Positions 17,600-24,707 of a DNA stretch of 64,000 bases are shown here, one piece after another. The stretch comes from an uncultured Opitutales bacterium (GTDB lineage: Bacteria; Verrucomicrobiota; Verrucomicrobiia; Opitutales; Intestinicryptomonadaceae): positions 1-64,000 of the forward strand of contig CALXLK010000003.1 in the NCBI GenBank assembly GCA_944389175.1. Direction: 5' to 3'. Position numbers and translations under genes: made by a program. Numbering within the stretch: the stretch's first letter is position 1; every line of letters starts with the position of its first letter. The notes under the pieces were generated by a model that was given only the letters and a program-made list of their open reading frames with translations, did no database searches and had not been told where the DNA came from.

Positions 17600-17625
17600 G
17601 GTATATTTTGCGAATGCAAAATGCC
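17600..17625. repeat. palindromic element, copy 2
   Basis: GGTATATTTTGC, GAAT, GCAAAATGCC forms a near-perfect hairpin. It is close to the reverse complement of the element at 19520-19543, so the two lie in opposite orientation on either side of the GH-like barrel gene. Confidence 0.55.
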
Positions 17626-17920
17626 GCAAGGGGCAAAGAGCCCCCCCTTAGTGGAAACTCCGTCTGCTGTGTGCCCGAAAAGTAGGACAGACTTGCAATG
17701 AATAGATTGATTTGCAAAATAGGAAGGCAAATCAAATGGGCAACAGACGCAAAAAATATCCACAACAACAATGCACTTGTTCCCAACGCAGCATCAAAAC
17801 TGCGCCTATCTACGTATCTACATAACAATCGAGATTGACTAAATTTATTCATTAGAGTAAATAGTAACCGAAGTGTTTTATTCGGATAAATTGTCCAACG
17901 TATCAAAAAAAACCTCATAT

Positions 17921-19516
17921 ATGAGAATAAAATCTAAAATAAAGTGCATATCAATTTTTGCACTCTGTACCATGCAGGCGTTCGCATCGGATATAAAAAA
18001 CCAAAAAAACAGTGTTGTTGTACCCGAAGCGGAAACTCCCGCACGGTATCGCAATATGTTGATTGTCTACGAGGACAATGACAGATTCTTCGTAAACGTA
18101 AAGGAAACGACGGTAGAAGCCTTGCGGGCGAATGTTTCGCGTCTTGCAGGTGGTAAGATCACACATCTGTTTCTGTGCCCAAACGGCCAACGCACGAGTT
18201 ACAACTCGATGGCACACGAGCCCATTTGGACGCCTGTCTTCGGGAAAGAACCGCAAGAAAGTTGGGCGCAAAACTGTAAAGCATTTGCCGAGAAAGGGAT
18301 AGATCCATATGCCGTATGGATTGACGAATGCCGTAAAATTGGTATCTCGCCGTGGATTTCCATAAGAATGAACGATGTGCACTATGCCACAAAGCCCGAC
18401 TGTTTCCGCAATCTCAACTTCTGGCGAGAGCACCGCAAGCTTTGGCGCGTTCCGCAAAAGGAGCTTCCCACAAGCGGAAATTGGAGCGACTACGCCTTCA
18501 ACTACAAGCACAAAGCAGTTCGCGACTATTTCCTGTTGCTCGTGCGCGAGCTTTTCGAGCGTTACGATTTTGACGGGTTCGAGCTCGATTGGCTGCGCTT
18601 CGGTTCACACCTTACTCCCCAAAACGAGCAAAACGAAACCGTATACCTCACCGAATTTATGCGCGAAGTCCGCAAGATAGCAGACGATAGCCAAATAAAA
18701 CGCGGGCATAAAATTGGCATTTCGGCTCGCGTTCATGCCACAGCGCAAATTGCGCTTTCTCACGGTATAGATGCTTCCGAGTGGGCGAGAGAGGGACTTG
18801 TTGACATTCTTGTCCCCTCGTGTATTTATAGTTCCGGGGATTTCGCCATTTCTGTTTCCCAATGGCGCGAATATCTTGGCAAAGCTGCAGCGCGCGTTGC
18901 GGTTGTCCCATCGGTGGATAATGGCTTTCGCCCGTCCGACAAGGTAGTCCGCAAGAGAATTGATGAAGAGTTACTGAACGGCTGGGCGAACACTATGTAT
19001 TTTTCGGGAGCCGATTCACTTTACTTGTTCAACGCGTTTTATCAACCGAAATTGCTTGAAGAAGTCGCAAAAAAAGGACTTGCCAAAGAAAAAATTCTTT
19101 CGGCACACCGCCGTCACCCACTGACGTTCCGCGATATGGGCAAAACCGCCGACGCACGCGAAGTTTTCCTACCGGCGGCTTCTAACGCCCCACGTGAATT
19201 TAAAATCGAATTTGGTAAAAAGCCACCCATTAACGAATCTGCAAAAATCCTCGTAAATGTTGGTTTCAAGCAAAATCCTAAATTGGGAGGAATCAAAGTT
19301 TCAAAATTGTGCGCGAAATTGAACGGGTTCGACGCAAAAAAGTTCAAGGAATCTTCTACACCACAAAAATACGGCAATGCCGAACGTGCGTTGAGTTTTT
19401 ATTTCGACTATTCCGCTCTCAAAAATGGCGCAAACATTGTCCGAATTGAACCGCATGAGGGAAATCCAGTCGACCTAATCTGGGTTGAAATCGAATTTTT
19501 TAATGACAGGAGCTGA
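17921..19516 (+). CDS. secreted TIM-barrel glycoside hydrolase-like protein
   Basis: From the ATG at 17921 the protein has 531 residues with a signal peptide (MRIKSKIKCISIFALCTMQA, cleaved near FAS). The middle is a TIM barrel of the bacterial GH10/GHL type. Its strongest motif is YDFDGFELDWLRF, with Glu221 and Asp223 as candidate active-site acids on a barrel strand. WISIRMND and ISARVHAT fit earlier and later strands. A beta domain of about 120 residues follows. The substrate is unknown; the neighbouring GH127-like and GH101/129-like genes suggest glycan breakdown. An upstream ATG at 17873 is possible but would hide the signal. Two opposed palindromes flank the gene. Confidence 0.65.
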   Translation: MRIKSKIKCISIFALCTMQAFASDIKNQKNSVVVPEAETPARYRNMLIVYEDNDRFFVNVKETTVEALRANVSRLAGGKITHLFLCPNGQRTSYNSMAHEPIWTPVFGKEPQESWAQNCKAFAEKGIDPYAVWIDECRKIGISPWISIRMNDVHYATKPDCFRNLNFWREHRKLWRVPQKELPTSGNWSDYAFNYKHKAVRDYFLLLVRELFERYDFDGFELDWLRFGSHLTPQNEQNETVYLTEFMREVRKIADDSQIKRGHKIGISARVHATAQIALSHGIDASEWAREGLVDILVPSCIYSSGDFAISVSQWREYLGKAAARVAVVPSVDNGFRPSDKVVRKRIDEELLNGWANTMYFSGADSLYLFNAFYQPKLLEEVAKKGLAKEKILSAHRRHPLTFRDMGKTADAREVFLPAASNAPREFKIEFGKKPPINESAKILVNVGFKQNPKLGGIKVSKLCAKLNGFDAKKFKESSTPQKYGNAERALSFYFDYSALKNGANIVRIEPHEGNPVDLIWVEIEFFNDRS

Positions 19517-19519
19517 CAC

Positions 19520-19543
19520 GGTATTTGCATTCGCAAATATACC
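19520..19543. repeat. palindromic element, copy 3
   Basis: GGTATTTGC, ATTC, GCAAATATACC folds back with a two-base bulge. It begins three bases after the stop of the GH-like barrel gene and is followed by CTGCTTTT, so it may double as its terminator. It is nearly the reverse complement of the element at 17600-17625. Confidence 0.55.
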
Positions 19544-19581
19544 TGCTTTTACAAGCACATTCCTTCAATGTGTGCCCTAAA

Positions 19582-19797
19582 TGTATCGCGCCAGAAGGTT
19601 TGACGTAAACGTGCCAAACGTTTGACCATTTTGACGATTTTCGCCGCGCGAAAAGCCCCCGTTGCAGTTTGGTTGCAAGGGGGCTGCATTTTGTTTGCGT
19701 GGGTGTTGCAATGTTCGGATTGTGGGGGTTGATTTCAAAAATCGCCCAGCATTTTCAAAGTTGGAGGTCGTTTCTTGGAAAATGCCCTCTTGTTTTT
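19582..19797 (+). repeat. ~215 bp structured repeat, copy A
   Basis: This stretch recurs as direct copy B at 22585-22796, 3,003 bases on. The first ~100 bases are almost identical, the middle (about 19686-19728) differs, and the last ~65 bases are identical. It contains hairpins AAACGT/ACGTTT, TTTTCGC/GCGAAAA, a strong AGCCCCC/GGGGGCT stem (19654-19685) and GCATTTTC/GAAAATGC. Conservation of the stems suggests a structured RNA, a 3' region with terminator, or a small mobile repeat. The gap beside it (19517-19581) holds only the palindrome. Confidence 0.75.
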
Positions 19798-20162
19798 CTA
19801 AGTTTATCCGAGTATCTCGTCGTCAAAAATCTCGCCGTTTTGTAGGGCGGGTGTGGGTTAGTTTCCTGTGCCGTCCGAATCCTTCTGTCCCGTCGCCGCC
19901 GGTGTCTGTTGCGAACTTGTCGCCAGAGAGGTATTGGTTGTAGATGTTCTCAATCTGGCTGTCGAACCATTCGCCGAAAATTGCGGTTGTCGCCGTGTCG
20001 GCAAAATCCGCCAAGCCATCTCTGGCAACGTTTACCTGTTGACTTGCGCGCTTTTTTATGAAACTGTTATTACACGAAAAGTCGTTATTTGCGGGGCGGA
20101 TTTTTGTTTTCAGAATCCCGCCGCAGTGAATGCCGAAAACAGGTCAAAAAAGATTACAATAT
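19798..20162. other. gap with an open minus-strand frame lacking a start (possible decayed gene)
   Basis: Between repeat A and the next gene, the minus strand from 20143 to 19823 is open for about 107 codons. It reads protein-like (for example LADFADTATTAIFGEWFDS) but has no ATG; the first usable start is a TTG at 20014. I do not recognise it. It may be the remnant of a gene cut by the repeat. The 5' leader of the gene at 20163 lies in the same DNA and shows no Shine-Dalgarno site. Confidence 0.3.
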
Positions 20163-21947
20163 ATGATAAAGAAAATATTCGGGGCAATTTTGGGGACTGC
20201 GCTTTTGGCGACGGCACTTCCCCTGTGGGCGATAAATTCCGTGACGGCGTCGTTCGACGGGGTGGAGAAAGAATACAAGCTTGAAAAGCGTCCCGACGGC
20301 GCGAAGCGGTTGCGCATACCCGTTTGCGACATCGCCCGCGGAACGAAGCGCATTTTCATTTCCGCCGCCGAGTTTACCGCAAACAAAGGCGACAAGGGCT
20401 ACTTCATAATTCCGACGCTCGAATACGGCAATCAGGCGTTTTTCAAGCACGACAACGGCGAAAAAATGTATGTTTTGCAGATGCCGTTCTGGGGCGTGAA
20501 GTCGGCAAAGGGAACGTATGTTGCAATCGCCAAGGGAATGCCGCTTGAAATGTGCGTTGTAATGCAGGTAAAAAACGGCGTTCACAAGCTGATGGCGCGC
20601 TACAACATTTCTTCGATAAATTTCGACCCCTACGAAGACATCGTAATTGACTACTATGAGCTAAAGGGTAAAGACGCCGACTACGTTGGAATGGCTAAAA
20701 AATACCGCCAATACCAGCTCGACCGCGGCGAGGTTGTTCCGCTGAAAGAGCGCGTAAAGGGCAACCCCACGCTGAAGTATACTGTTGACGCGCCGTTTAT
20801 CAGAATCAAAATGGCGCACAACAAGCACCCCAAAGGCGGGATTTCATACAACGACCCCAAGTGGGACACAATGAAGCACGAGCTCAACATAGTCCACACG
20901 TTCGACGGCTTTATGGACGTTATGACGAAAATCCACGAAGCGGGCGTGAAAGAGGCGGATATGTGCTTTGTGGGCTGGCAGGTCAACGGCTTCGACGGAT
21001 ATTTCCCCGACTTGTTCCCAGTGGAAGAACGTCTGGGCGGCGAAGCCAAAATGCGCGAGGCAATCAAGCTCGGCAAATCTTTCGGGTATCATATGACAAC
21101 CCACATCAACAACCACAATATGTATAAGCGCGCCAAGGGCTGGAGCGACGAATACGTCAGCAAAAACCGCAAGGGCGAGCCGCGCACATATGTTGTGTGG
21201 CCGGGCGGACAGGCGTATCATACCTGCTTCCAGACCATTTGCGACCGCTATATGGACGCCGACATTGCGCACCTTAAAGACATGGGGCAGAACGCTCCGC
21301 AGCACGTCGATGTTACAAGCGCAATTATGCCCACTCCCTGCTGCGATCCCCTCCACCCGAACAACCGCAAGCAGATGGCGCAACACCAAATCCGCTTGGG
21401 CGAAAAATACCACGCGGCGTTCGGCGGCTTCACTTCGGAGGCGGGCTTCGACCACGTCGCCAAGGTGCTCGACTACGCGCTTTATACAAGCAGAATCGAA
21501 TTCACAAAACGCGTAAGTCCCAAAGCCTACGAGAAATCGCTCACCGAAGAGGAGCTGTTGCCGATATGGCAAATTGTCTACCACGGAATCATTCTCAGCA
21601 ACGTGGATTGGTATACTATCGACTGCTACCTTAAACCCAAAGGCGATGAAAAACGCCTGAAGTTTATAGAATGCGGCGGCAGACCCACATTCTACTGGAC
21701 GACTTATAAAAAACAGTCGGATATCGACGGAATCGCCGAGGCATACCGCGAATACGTCCCGATGCGCTACCTGCAATACGAGTTCATTGACCGCCACGAA
21801 AAGCTCGCCGATAAAGTCGTGCTTGTGGGCTACTCCGACGGCAGCGAAGTCGTGGTCAACTACTCCGATAAACCCTTCGAGTATTCGGGTAAATCCGTCC
21901 CTGCGCGCGACTACCTGCTGTATAAAAATCAAAAACAGGAAAATTAG
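20163..21947 (+). CDS. secreted glycosidase-like protein (DUF5696-like, GH101/GH129-type), paralogue 1
   Basis: From the ATG at 20163 this is a 594-residue protein with a signal peptide (MIKKIFGAILGTALLATALP, cleaved after LWA). It has a beta-rich N-terminal domain and a barrel-like core. It is clearly paralogous to the protein encoded at 47469-49268, sharing ANKGDKGY, HVDVTSAI, TSE, LDYALY, PIWQ and a YSDKPF ending. In both, an Asp in DVTSA (383 here) and a Glu in TSE (426 here) are exactly 43 residues apart, like the Asp/Glu pair of GH101/GH129 endo-acting or alpha-GalNAc enzymes. A mucin- or galactosamine-directed role is inferred. Its last codons are duplicated in tandem downstream. Confidence 0.65.
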   Translation: MIKKIFGAILGTALLATALPLWAINSVTASFDGVEKEYKLEKRPDGAKRLRIPVCDIARGTKRIFISAAEFTANKGDKGYFIIPTLEYGNQAFFKHDNGEKMYVLQMPFWGVKSAKGTYVAIAKGMPLEMCVVMQVKNGVHKLMARYNISSINFDPYEDIVIDYYELKGKDADYVGMAKKYRQYQLDRGEVVPLKERVKGNPTLKYTVDAPFIRIKMAHNKHPKGGISYNDPKWDTMKHELNIVHTFDGFMDVMTKIHEAGVKEADMCFVGWQVNGFDGYFPDLFPVEERLGGEAKMREAIKLGKSFGYHMTTHINNHNMYKRAKGWSDEYVSKNRKGEPRTYVVWPGGQAYHTCFQTICDRYMDADIAHLKDMGQNAPQHVDVTSAIMPTPCCDPLHPNNRKQMAQHQIRLGEKYHAAFGGFTSEAGFDHVAKVLDYALYTSRIEFTKRVSPKAYEKSLTEEELLPIWQIVYHGIILSNVDWYTIDCYLKPKGDEKRLKFIECGGRPTFYWTTYKKQSDIDGIAEAYREYVPMRYLQYEFIDRHEKLADKVVLVGYSDGSEVVVNYSDKPFEYSGKSVPARDYLLYKNQKQEN

Positions 21948-22051
21948 TTCCCAATATCGCGCGTGCGCTTGGTCCGTCCCCGCGCGCGACTACCTGCTGT
22001 ATAAAAATCAAAAACAGGAAAATTAGTTCCCAATATCGCGCGTGCGCTTGG
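21894..22051 (+). repeat. 79 bp tandem duplication at the 3' end of the glycosidase-like gene
   Basis: Bases 21894-21972 are repeated at 21973-22051 with one difference (T at 21902, C at 21981). The unit covers the last 17 codons, the stop and 25 bases beyond. Because 79 is not a multiple of three, the second copy encodes the same C-terminal peptide (SVPARDYLLYKNQKQEN) in another frame and is not attached to the gene. It looks like a recent duplication. Confidence 0.9.
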
Positions 22052-22197
22052 CTTGGAGGAATGAGATTGCCTCTCCTCCAACTCAAGCCGCGCGGGGAAA
22101 TGTCCCCCATATAGCGAAGATATTTTGCGGGGCTTCTTCGGGTAAGACATAAGCGTTCTACGCGCGCGGAATACTAAACATATTCTTACAAACGTCA

Positions 22198-22233
22198 GCC
22201 GTTCCCATTCCCAATGGGAACGGCTTTTCTTTT
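22198..22233 (+). terminator. strong terminator downstream of the glycosidase-like gene
   Basis: GCCGTTCCCATT (22198-22209) pairs perfectly with AATGGGAACGGC (22213-22224) around CCC, followed by TTTTCTTTT. It would stop transcripts coming from the gene that ends at 21947. Confidence 0.85.
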
Positions 22234-22265
22234 GCGTCATCTCTTCTACGCCCCTTTCGTGCCCG

Positions 22266-22457
22266 TAGTATTCGTAATACTATATATATGCTTTGTGATT
22301 TTATAGCTTAATTATCAATTATATGCAAAACCATGAGTTGTGAGATAAATCTAACACAGACACAGTAAAGATTTTTTAAAATTACATATCTTGCAATAAA
22401 ACAGAATGATATATTACAATTTTAAAAATTTTATTGACCATAGTATTACGAATACTA
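22266..22457. repeat. pair of 17 bp inverted near-palindromes enclosing AT-rich DNA
   Basis: TAGTATTCGTAATACTA at 22266-22282 is the exact reverse complement of TAGTATTACGAATACTA at 22441-22457. Each is itself TAGTATT-N3-AATACTA. The 158 bases between are very AT-rich compared with the rest of the window. The pair could be regulator-binding sites ahead of the small frame at 22473, or the terminal inverted repeats of a ~190 bp miniature element. No clear target-site duplication was seen. Confidence 0.6.
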
Positions 22458-22472
22458 TAGTCAACTAACATA

Positions 22473-22628
22473 ATGAACTATAGCCAATTTGTGAATGCAG
22501 TTAAAAAGATGGGCATTGGTTTCCCTATACCTACATTGGGGAAGGAAAGCCATTTCTATGTGCAGATAAAAGATTCGTGTATAGTGTATCGCGCCAGAAG
22601 GTTTGACGTAAACGTGCCAAACGTTTGA
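22473..22628 (+). CDS. possible 51-residue protein, unknown
   Basis: An ATG at 22473, sixteen bases after the second near-palindrome, opens a 51-codon frame (MNYSQFVNAVKKMGIGFPIP, then a strand-rich part with HFYVQIKDSCIVYRARRF) ending TGA at 22626-22628. The last 12 codons lie inside repeat copy B. No ribosome site is seen. It may be a small real protein whose 3' end and terminator make up part of the repeat, or a fragment. I do not recognise it. Confidence 0.3.
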   Translation: MNYSQFVNAVKKMGIGFPIPTLGKESHFYVQIKDSCIVYRARRFDVNVPNV

Positions 22629-22796
22629 CCGTTTTGACGATTTTCGCCGCGCGAAAAGCCCCCGTTGCAGTTTGGTTGCAAGGGGGCTGCGTGGTCTTTG
22701 CAGGGTAGTTGCAAGGTTCATTGGGGGCTGATTTCAAAAATCGCCCAGCATTTTCAAAGTTGGAGGTCGTTTCTTGGAAAATGCCCTCTTGTTTTT
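22585..22796 (+). repeat. ~215 bp structured repeat, copy B
   Basis: Direct copy of the element at 19582-19797, with the same stems (AGCCCCC at 22657-22663 with GGGGGCT at 22682-22688). The last ~65 bases are identical, ending at GCCCTCTTGTTTTT, after which the two sequences diverge abruptly. The left boundary TGTATCGCGCC is equally sharp. The two copies bracket the gene at 20163-21947. Confidence 0.75.
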
Positions 22797-22998
22797 GCTT
22801 CGGGTTGTTGGGTCGTTGGGCGCTATGTGTGCGTGTCGGGTTTGTCTTTACATTATGCAATGCGGGTGGACATGCAAAATATTCCCTTGAAAATTTTATA
22901 ATGGATTTGGCGCATTTTTTCGATAATGCGCCAGCGGAAAAATCTTTGTGGCGGCCTTCGCTGGATTGTGGAGACTTAAGCGGGATTGCTCTTGAGGC

Positions 22999-23031
22999 AA
23001 AAAAAACGCCCCGCAGCGTGGGGCGCTTTTT
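22999..23031 (-). terminator. terminator of the rlmH-linked secreted protein gene
   Basis: On the minus strand a stem GCGCCCC/GGGGCG type hairpin (plus CGCCCC 23007-23012 with GGGGCG 23020-23025) is followed by eight T (plus A tract 22999-23006). It lies just past the stop at 23035. Confidence 0.8.
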
Positions 23032-23034
23032 CGC

Positions 23035-24012
23035 CTATTTGAAAAAATATCTAAAGAGCATTATATCGAGGGGGGTCTTGACCCCGAATTTTTCAAGTTT
23101 GCCGGAGGATCCGTCTTTGGAATCCAGCGTTATGTAGGCGAGGTCGATTTGGTCTTTCTCGCCTTTTTTTTGGCGTTTAAATATTACGATAAATTCGGAC
23201 GGAGAAAGCTGCATGACCTTCAGGTATTTTTTATTCCACGAAAAGTATTCGGAGAGGACGGCCTTTTTTTGCTGGTCGCTCATGCCGGAGTACTGGGCGT
23301 TAAAGAGCGCTTTGCTTTTTGGCGACATGTACCCGGAGTATTCATCCAGTTTCCAGTCGAAGAAGAGTTTTTGGATCTTTTTGTAAAATATCGCCGCCGG
23401 CTGGGCCGCCACAGTCGGAACCGGGTCTACCGATACCAAAGCGGCATTCTCAAATATTAGCAGCGGCTCTCCGCGCTTTGCCAGATCGTTAATTTTGGCT
23501 TTGTCGGAGGCCGATAAAACCTTTACTTTCGAAACGTCTATCTTCTGCGGGTTTGATATGTCGCACTGGGCAATTAAGGCAAGATAGGCATCGTTGACGG
23601 ATACGTCCCAAAGCATCTGTTCGCCTATCGGGTCAAAGGCTATGTAGTTTAACCCCTTGCGCATTCTGCTGCCGTTTGGTATCTCAAAGGCCGCAACGCG
23701 ATACTTGCCGAACTTGAAGGCGAATATTTTAGCGTCCTTGTTAAGGCGGGCCATTTTGAGAAATTTTCTGGCTTTTTGAGCCTGAGACGGGTTTGTGAGC
23801 AGGTTGGGCAGCTCTTTGTCGTCGGCTTTCAAGAGCGTCGCTATGGCCTTGGCGACCGCGGCGTTGTCGACGGTATCGACGGCCACTGAGGCGTTGTAAA
23901 ACTTCTCGGGCTTGCCCGTCTCGCTATCCTTGGGCAGGGCGACGCTAAAGTATTCGGCATTTAGCTGTGCCAAAGATAGAAAGCAAACAAATATGGCGAT
24001 TATTTTCTTCAT
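23035..24012 (-). CDS. secreted protein of unknown function, translationally coupled to rlmH
   Basis: I do not recognise this 325-residue protein. A signal peptide is clear (MKKIIAIFVCFLSLAQLNA, cleavage before EYF). The rest is mixed alpha/beta without obvious motifs. The region around FYKKIQKLFFDWKLDEYSG and SDQQKKAVLSEYFSWNKKYL looks like a helical domain resembling the usual shape of small periplasmic domains. The ATG overlaps the rlmH stop (ATGA), so the two are translated together. A terminator follows the stop. No catalytic residues can be named. Confidence 0.7.
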   Translation of the reverse strand: MKKIIAIFVCFLSLAQLNAEYFSVALPKDSETGKPEKFYNASVAVDTVDNAAVAKAIATLLKADDKELPNLLTNPSQAQKARKFLKMARLNKDAKIFAFKFGKYRVAAFEIPNGSRMRKGLNYIAFDPIGEQMLWDVSVNDAYLALIAQCDISNPQKIDVSKVKVLSASDKAKINDLAKRGEPLLIFENAALVSVDPVPTVAAQPAAIFYKKIQKLFFDWKLDEYSGYMSPKSKALFNAQYSGMSDQQKKAVLSEYFSWNKKYLKVMQLSPSEFIVIFKRQKKGEKDQIDLAYITLDSKDGSSGKLEKFGVKTPLDIMLFRYFFK

Positions 24013-24446
24013 ATGTGGTGGTATCCCGTATTCGCTATTATTGTCTTGGCCCGATACAGCTGTTCGGCTAGAATAGCCCGCGCAAATTCGTGCGTGAACG
24101 TCATGGGCGAAAGAGCCACTATCTCGTCGGCGCGCGCCTTTACCTCAGGAGCCAGTCCGTAGGCGCTGCCTATGACAAACGCCGAACCGCCGCGCGCTTC
24201 GTCGTCGGATATCTTCTTTGAGAACTTTACCGACGTGTACATATTGCCCTCTTCACCAAGGGCGTACACTTTGCCTCGAAACCCAGCCAGAGCCTCGAGC
24301 ATCTTCGAAGACTCCGCCTGCAGGGTGGAATCCTTCAGTTCCGTCATCTCAAATCGGCAGAAATGGGAAAGCCTCGAAAAGTAGTCGGAGCACAAAGACT
24401 GGAGGTCTTTGTTCTTCATTTTGCCCACTGCTATGACTTTTATCAT
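24009..24446 (-). CDS. rlmH: 23S rRNA (pseudouridine-1915-N3) methyltransferase
   Basis: RlmH methylates pseudouridine 1915 of 23S rRNA in the assembled ribosome. From the ATG at 24446 (MIKVIAVGKMK) the protein has 145 residues, close to the ~155 of the family. An upstream frame to 24509 adds 21 residues that do not fit. The SAM-binding trefoil-knot motifs are visible: GSAYGLAPEV, and the C-terminal LSPMTFTHEFARAILAEQLYRA ending GYHHI, where the final His-containing tail is typical. It is followed by an overlapping secreted-protein gene and preceded by two hairpins in the 5' region. Confidence 0.93.
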   Translation of the reverse strand: MIKVIAVGKMKNKDLQSLCSDYFSRLSHFCRFEMTELKDSTLQAESSKMLEALAGFRGKVYALGEEGNMYTSVKFSKKISDDEARGGSAFVIGSAYGLAPEVKARADEIVALSPMTFTHEFARAILAEQLYRAKTIIANTGYHHI

Positions 24447-24466
24447 TATCCCTGTTATATTCCTCC

Positions 24467-24524
24467 CCCGAATGGTGCCTGCGCACCGACATTCGGGCAG
24501 TATTGGCAATGAAATCGTTTCATT
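24467..24524. repeat. two hairpins between rlmH and pyrD
   Basis: CCCGAATG (24467-24474) pairs with CATTCGGG (24490-24497), with GTGC-CTGC-GCAC nested inside. AATGAAA-TCG-TTTCATT occupies 24508-24524. They lie 20 bases upstream of the rlmH start on its strand and could be part of its leader RNA. Neither has a proper T tract. Confidence 0.5.
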
Positions 24525-24707
24525 CCGACAATGTCAAGTTTTTTGGACTTTGGCATTATTTTAGACTGCGTTTGGCGGCAAAAGATTAAAAAAAAATCTT
24601 GTCTTATTGGCCGTTAAAGGCAGTATATGGACAATCGCCTTGCGTGTGGGCCGGGGGGTTTTGCACGGGCAAAACGTGGACCACCGCGCAGGGGAATTTT
24701 AGAGCTT

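Larger units (their letters stand above)
17451..17920. other. non-coding region with palindromic elements and a short terminator
   Basis: Between the GH127-like gene and the next gene lie two palindromes listed separately (17468-17500, 17600-17625) and a short terminator CCCGC-TCG-GCGGG with following T (17506-17524). An AT-rich segment leads to the ATG at 17921. A 60-codon minus-strand frame (17581-17763) reads through the palindrome and is not convincing. No RNA gene is evident. Confidence 0.5.
21948..23034. other. 1.1 kb region of repeats and AT-rich DNA with at most one tiny gene
   Basis: It holds the second 79 bp unit, a strong terminator (22198-22233), a very AT-rich stretch flanked by two 17 bp near-palindromes (22266-22457), a 51-codon frame (22473-22628) and repeat copy B (22585-22796). 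A perfect hairpin TGGCGCATT/AATGCGCCA follows (22908-22933), then the minus-strand terminator at 22999-23031. A 78-codon plus-strand frame from 22901 runs through that terminator and into the antisense of the next gene, so I do not call it. Confidence 0.6.

Noticed and set aside
22901..23137. 78-codon plus-strand frame
   Set aside because: It reads through a strong terminator hairpin and into the antisense of a clear gene.
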